A stretch of 64,000 nt of DNA. Source: Sulfobacillus thermosulfidooxidans (lineage in GTDB: Bacteria > Bacillota > Sulfobacillia > Sulfobacillales > Sulfobacillaceae). This document shows, in pieces, positions 63,850-64,000 of the stretch. The notes under the pieces were generated by a model. It was not told where the DNA came from and did no database searches. It worked only from the letters and a program-made list of their open reading frames with translations. The stretch spans positions 1-64,000 of the forward strand of contig NZ_LGRO01000001.1 in assembly GCF_001280565.1 (NCBI RefSeq). The letters run 5' to 3'. The translations under genes were made by a program, and so were the position numbers. The stretch's first letter is position 1. Each line of letters opens with the position of its first letter.

Positions 63850-64000
63850 TTGGATCTTCTCTCATTGTTGACAATGAATTTGATTTGGGCAGGTACTTAT
63901 CCGGCGACCGCGGTGGCGCTTATTTCCGTTTCCGCATCCTTGCTCACGTTAATCCGTTTGGGAACCGGAAGCCTTGTTATGTTGCCATTTTTATGGCGAA
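63850..64000 (+). CDS. Probable EamA-family transporter, 5' part only
   Basis: An open frame that runs off the window edge. From a TTG at about 63850 it reads LDLLSLLTMNLIWAGTYPAT, then AVALISVSASLLTLIR and a further hydrophobic run, like the first two helices of an EamA (DMT) transporter with the conserved early Trp-Ala/Gly segment. The start is uncertain (TTG 63850 or ATG 63874); AAAGGGTG lies near 63818-63825. Confidence 0.5.
   Translation, partial: MDLLSLLTMNLIWAGTYPATAVALISVSASLLTLIRLGTGSLVMLPFLWR

Overview
The window reads as chromosome of a Gram-positive bacterium of the Bacillota, most like the acidophilic genus Sulfobacillus or a close relative. That is inference from gene content and order: cdaA-cdaR-glmM-glmS with a glmS ribozyme in front of glmS, rapZ-yvcK-whiA, ftsEX, rex, an ispH of the usual type, and strong purine-rich ribosome binding sites with many TTG and GTG starts. 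A full 14-gene proton-pumping complex I operon is less usual in Bacillota but fits that group. No rRNA or tRNA gene and no CRISPR array was seen.

Layout. Positions 1-7570 lie mostly on the minus strand: a methyltransferase, a 760-base stretch without a convincing gene, a secreted protein preceded by fourteen perfect 11-base repeats, an alpha/beta hydrolase, ispH, and a thiol-redox operon (ccdA, tlpA, and a degenerate Lgt paralogue). From 7682 the plus strand carries ftsE-ftsX, a C-terminal processing protease, uvrB-uvrA-uvrC, a YvlD-like membrane protein, a HAD hydrolase, rapZ-yvcK-whiA, and nuoA to nuoN (22096-35969). Then come a polyprenyl diphosphate synthase, the NADH-sensing repressor Rex and an EamA transporter. 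Two minus-strand genes (a membrane-anchored glutamate synthase-like protein and a UbiB-family kinase-like protein) follow. The c-di-AMP and cell-wall precursor cluster cdaA-cdaR-glmM-[glmS ribozyme]-glmS ends at 47198.

From 47199 the window is more accessory: an orphan right end of an IS200/IS605-type element, two small membrane proteins, a MerR-like regulator divergent from an XRE-cupin regulator with a methyltransferase-like tail, azlC-azlD, and a DUF3311/sodium-solute symporter pair with a leader hairpin. A cytochrome P450 pseudogene (53678-58500) is split by two insertion sequences: an IS607-type element (tnpA decayed, tnpB intact) and an IS1634-type element. Removing both restores the P450 reading frame exactly, which fixes their ends to the base. 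The window closes with odhB-odhA (2-oxoglutarate dehydrogenase), a TauE/SafE permease and the start of a probable EamA transporter.

How it fits together. Complex I, the polyprenyl (probably menaquinone side chain) synthase and Rex link NADH oxidation, quinone supply and NADH sensing. CdaA, CdaR, GlmM and YvcK (GlmR) tie c-di-AMP and amino-sugar supply together, while the ribozyme gives glucosamine-6-phosphate feedback on glmS. RapZ, YvcK and WhiA form the conserved wall and division regulatory trio. Nothing here is clearly a whole new defence system. The most informative unusual parts are the base-resolved double insertion in the P450 with a TnpB whose stop codon is the end of the element, the 11-base repeat array, the methyltransferase-like regulator with its compact divergent promoter region, and several unexplained leader inverted repeats.
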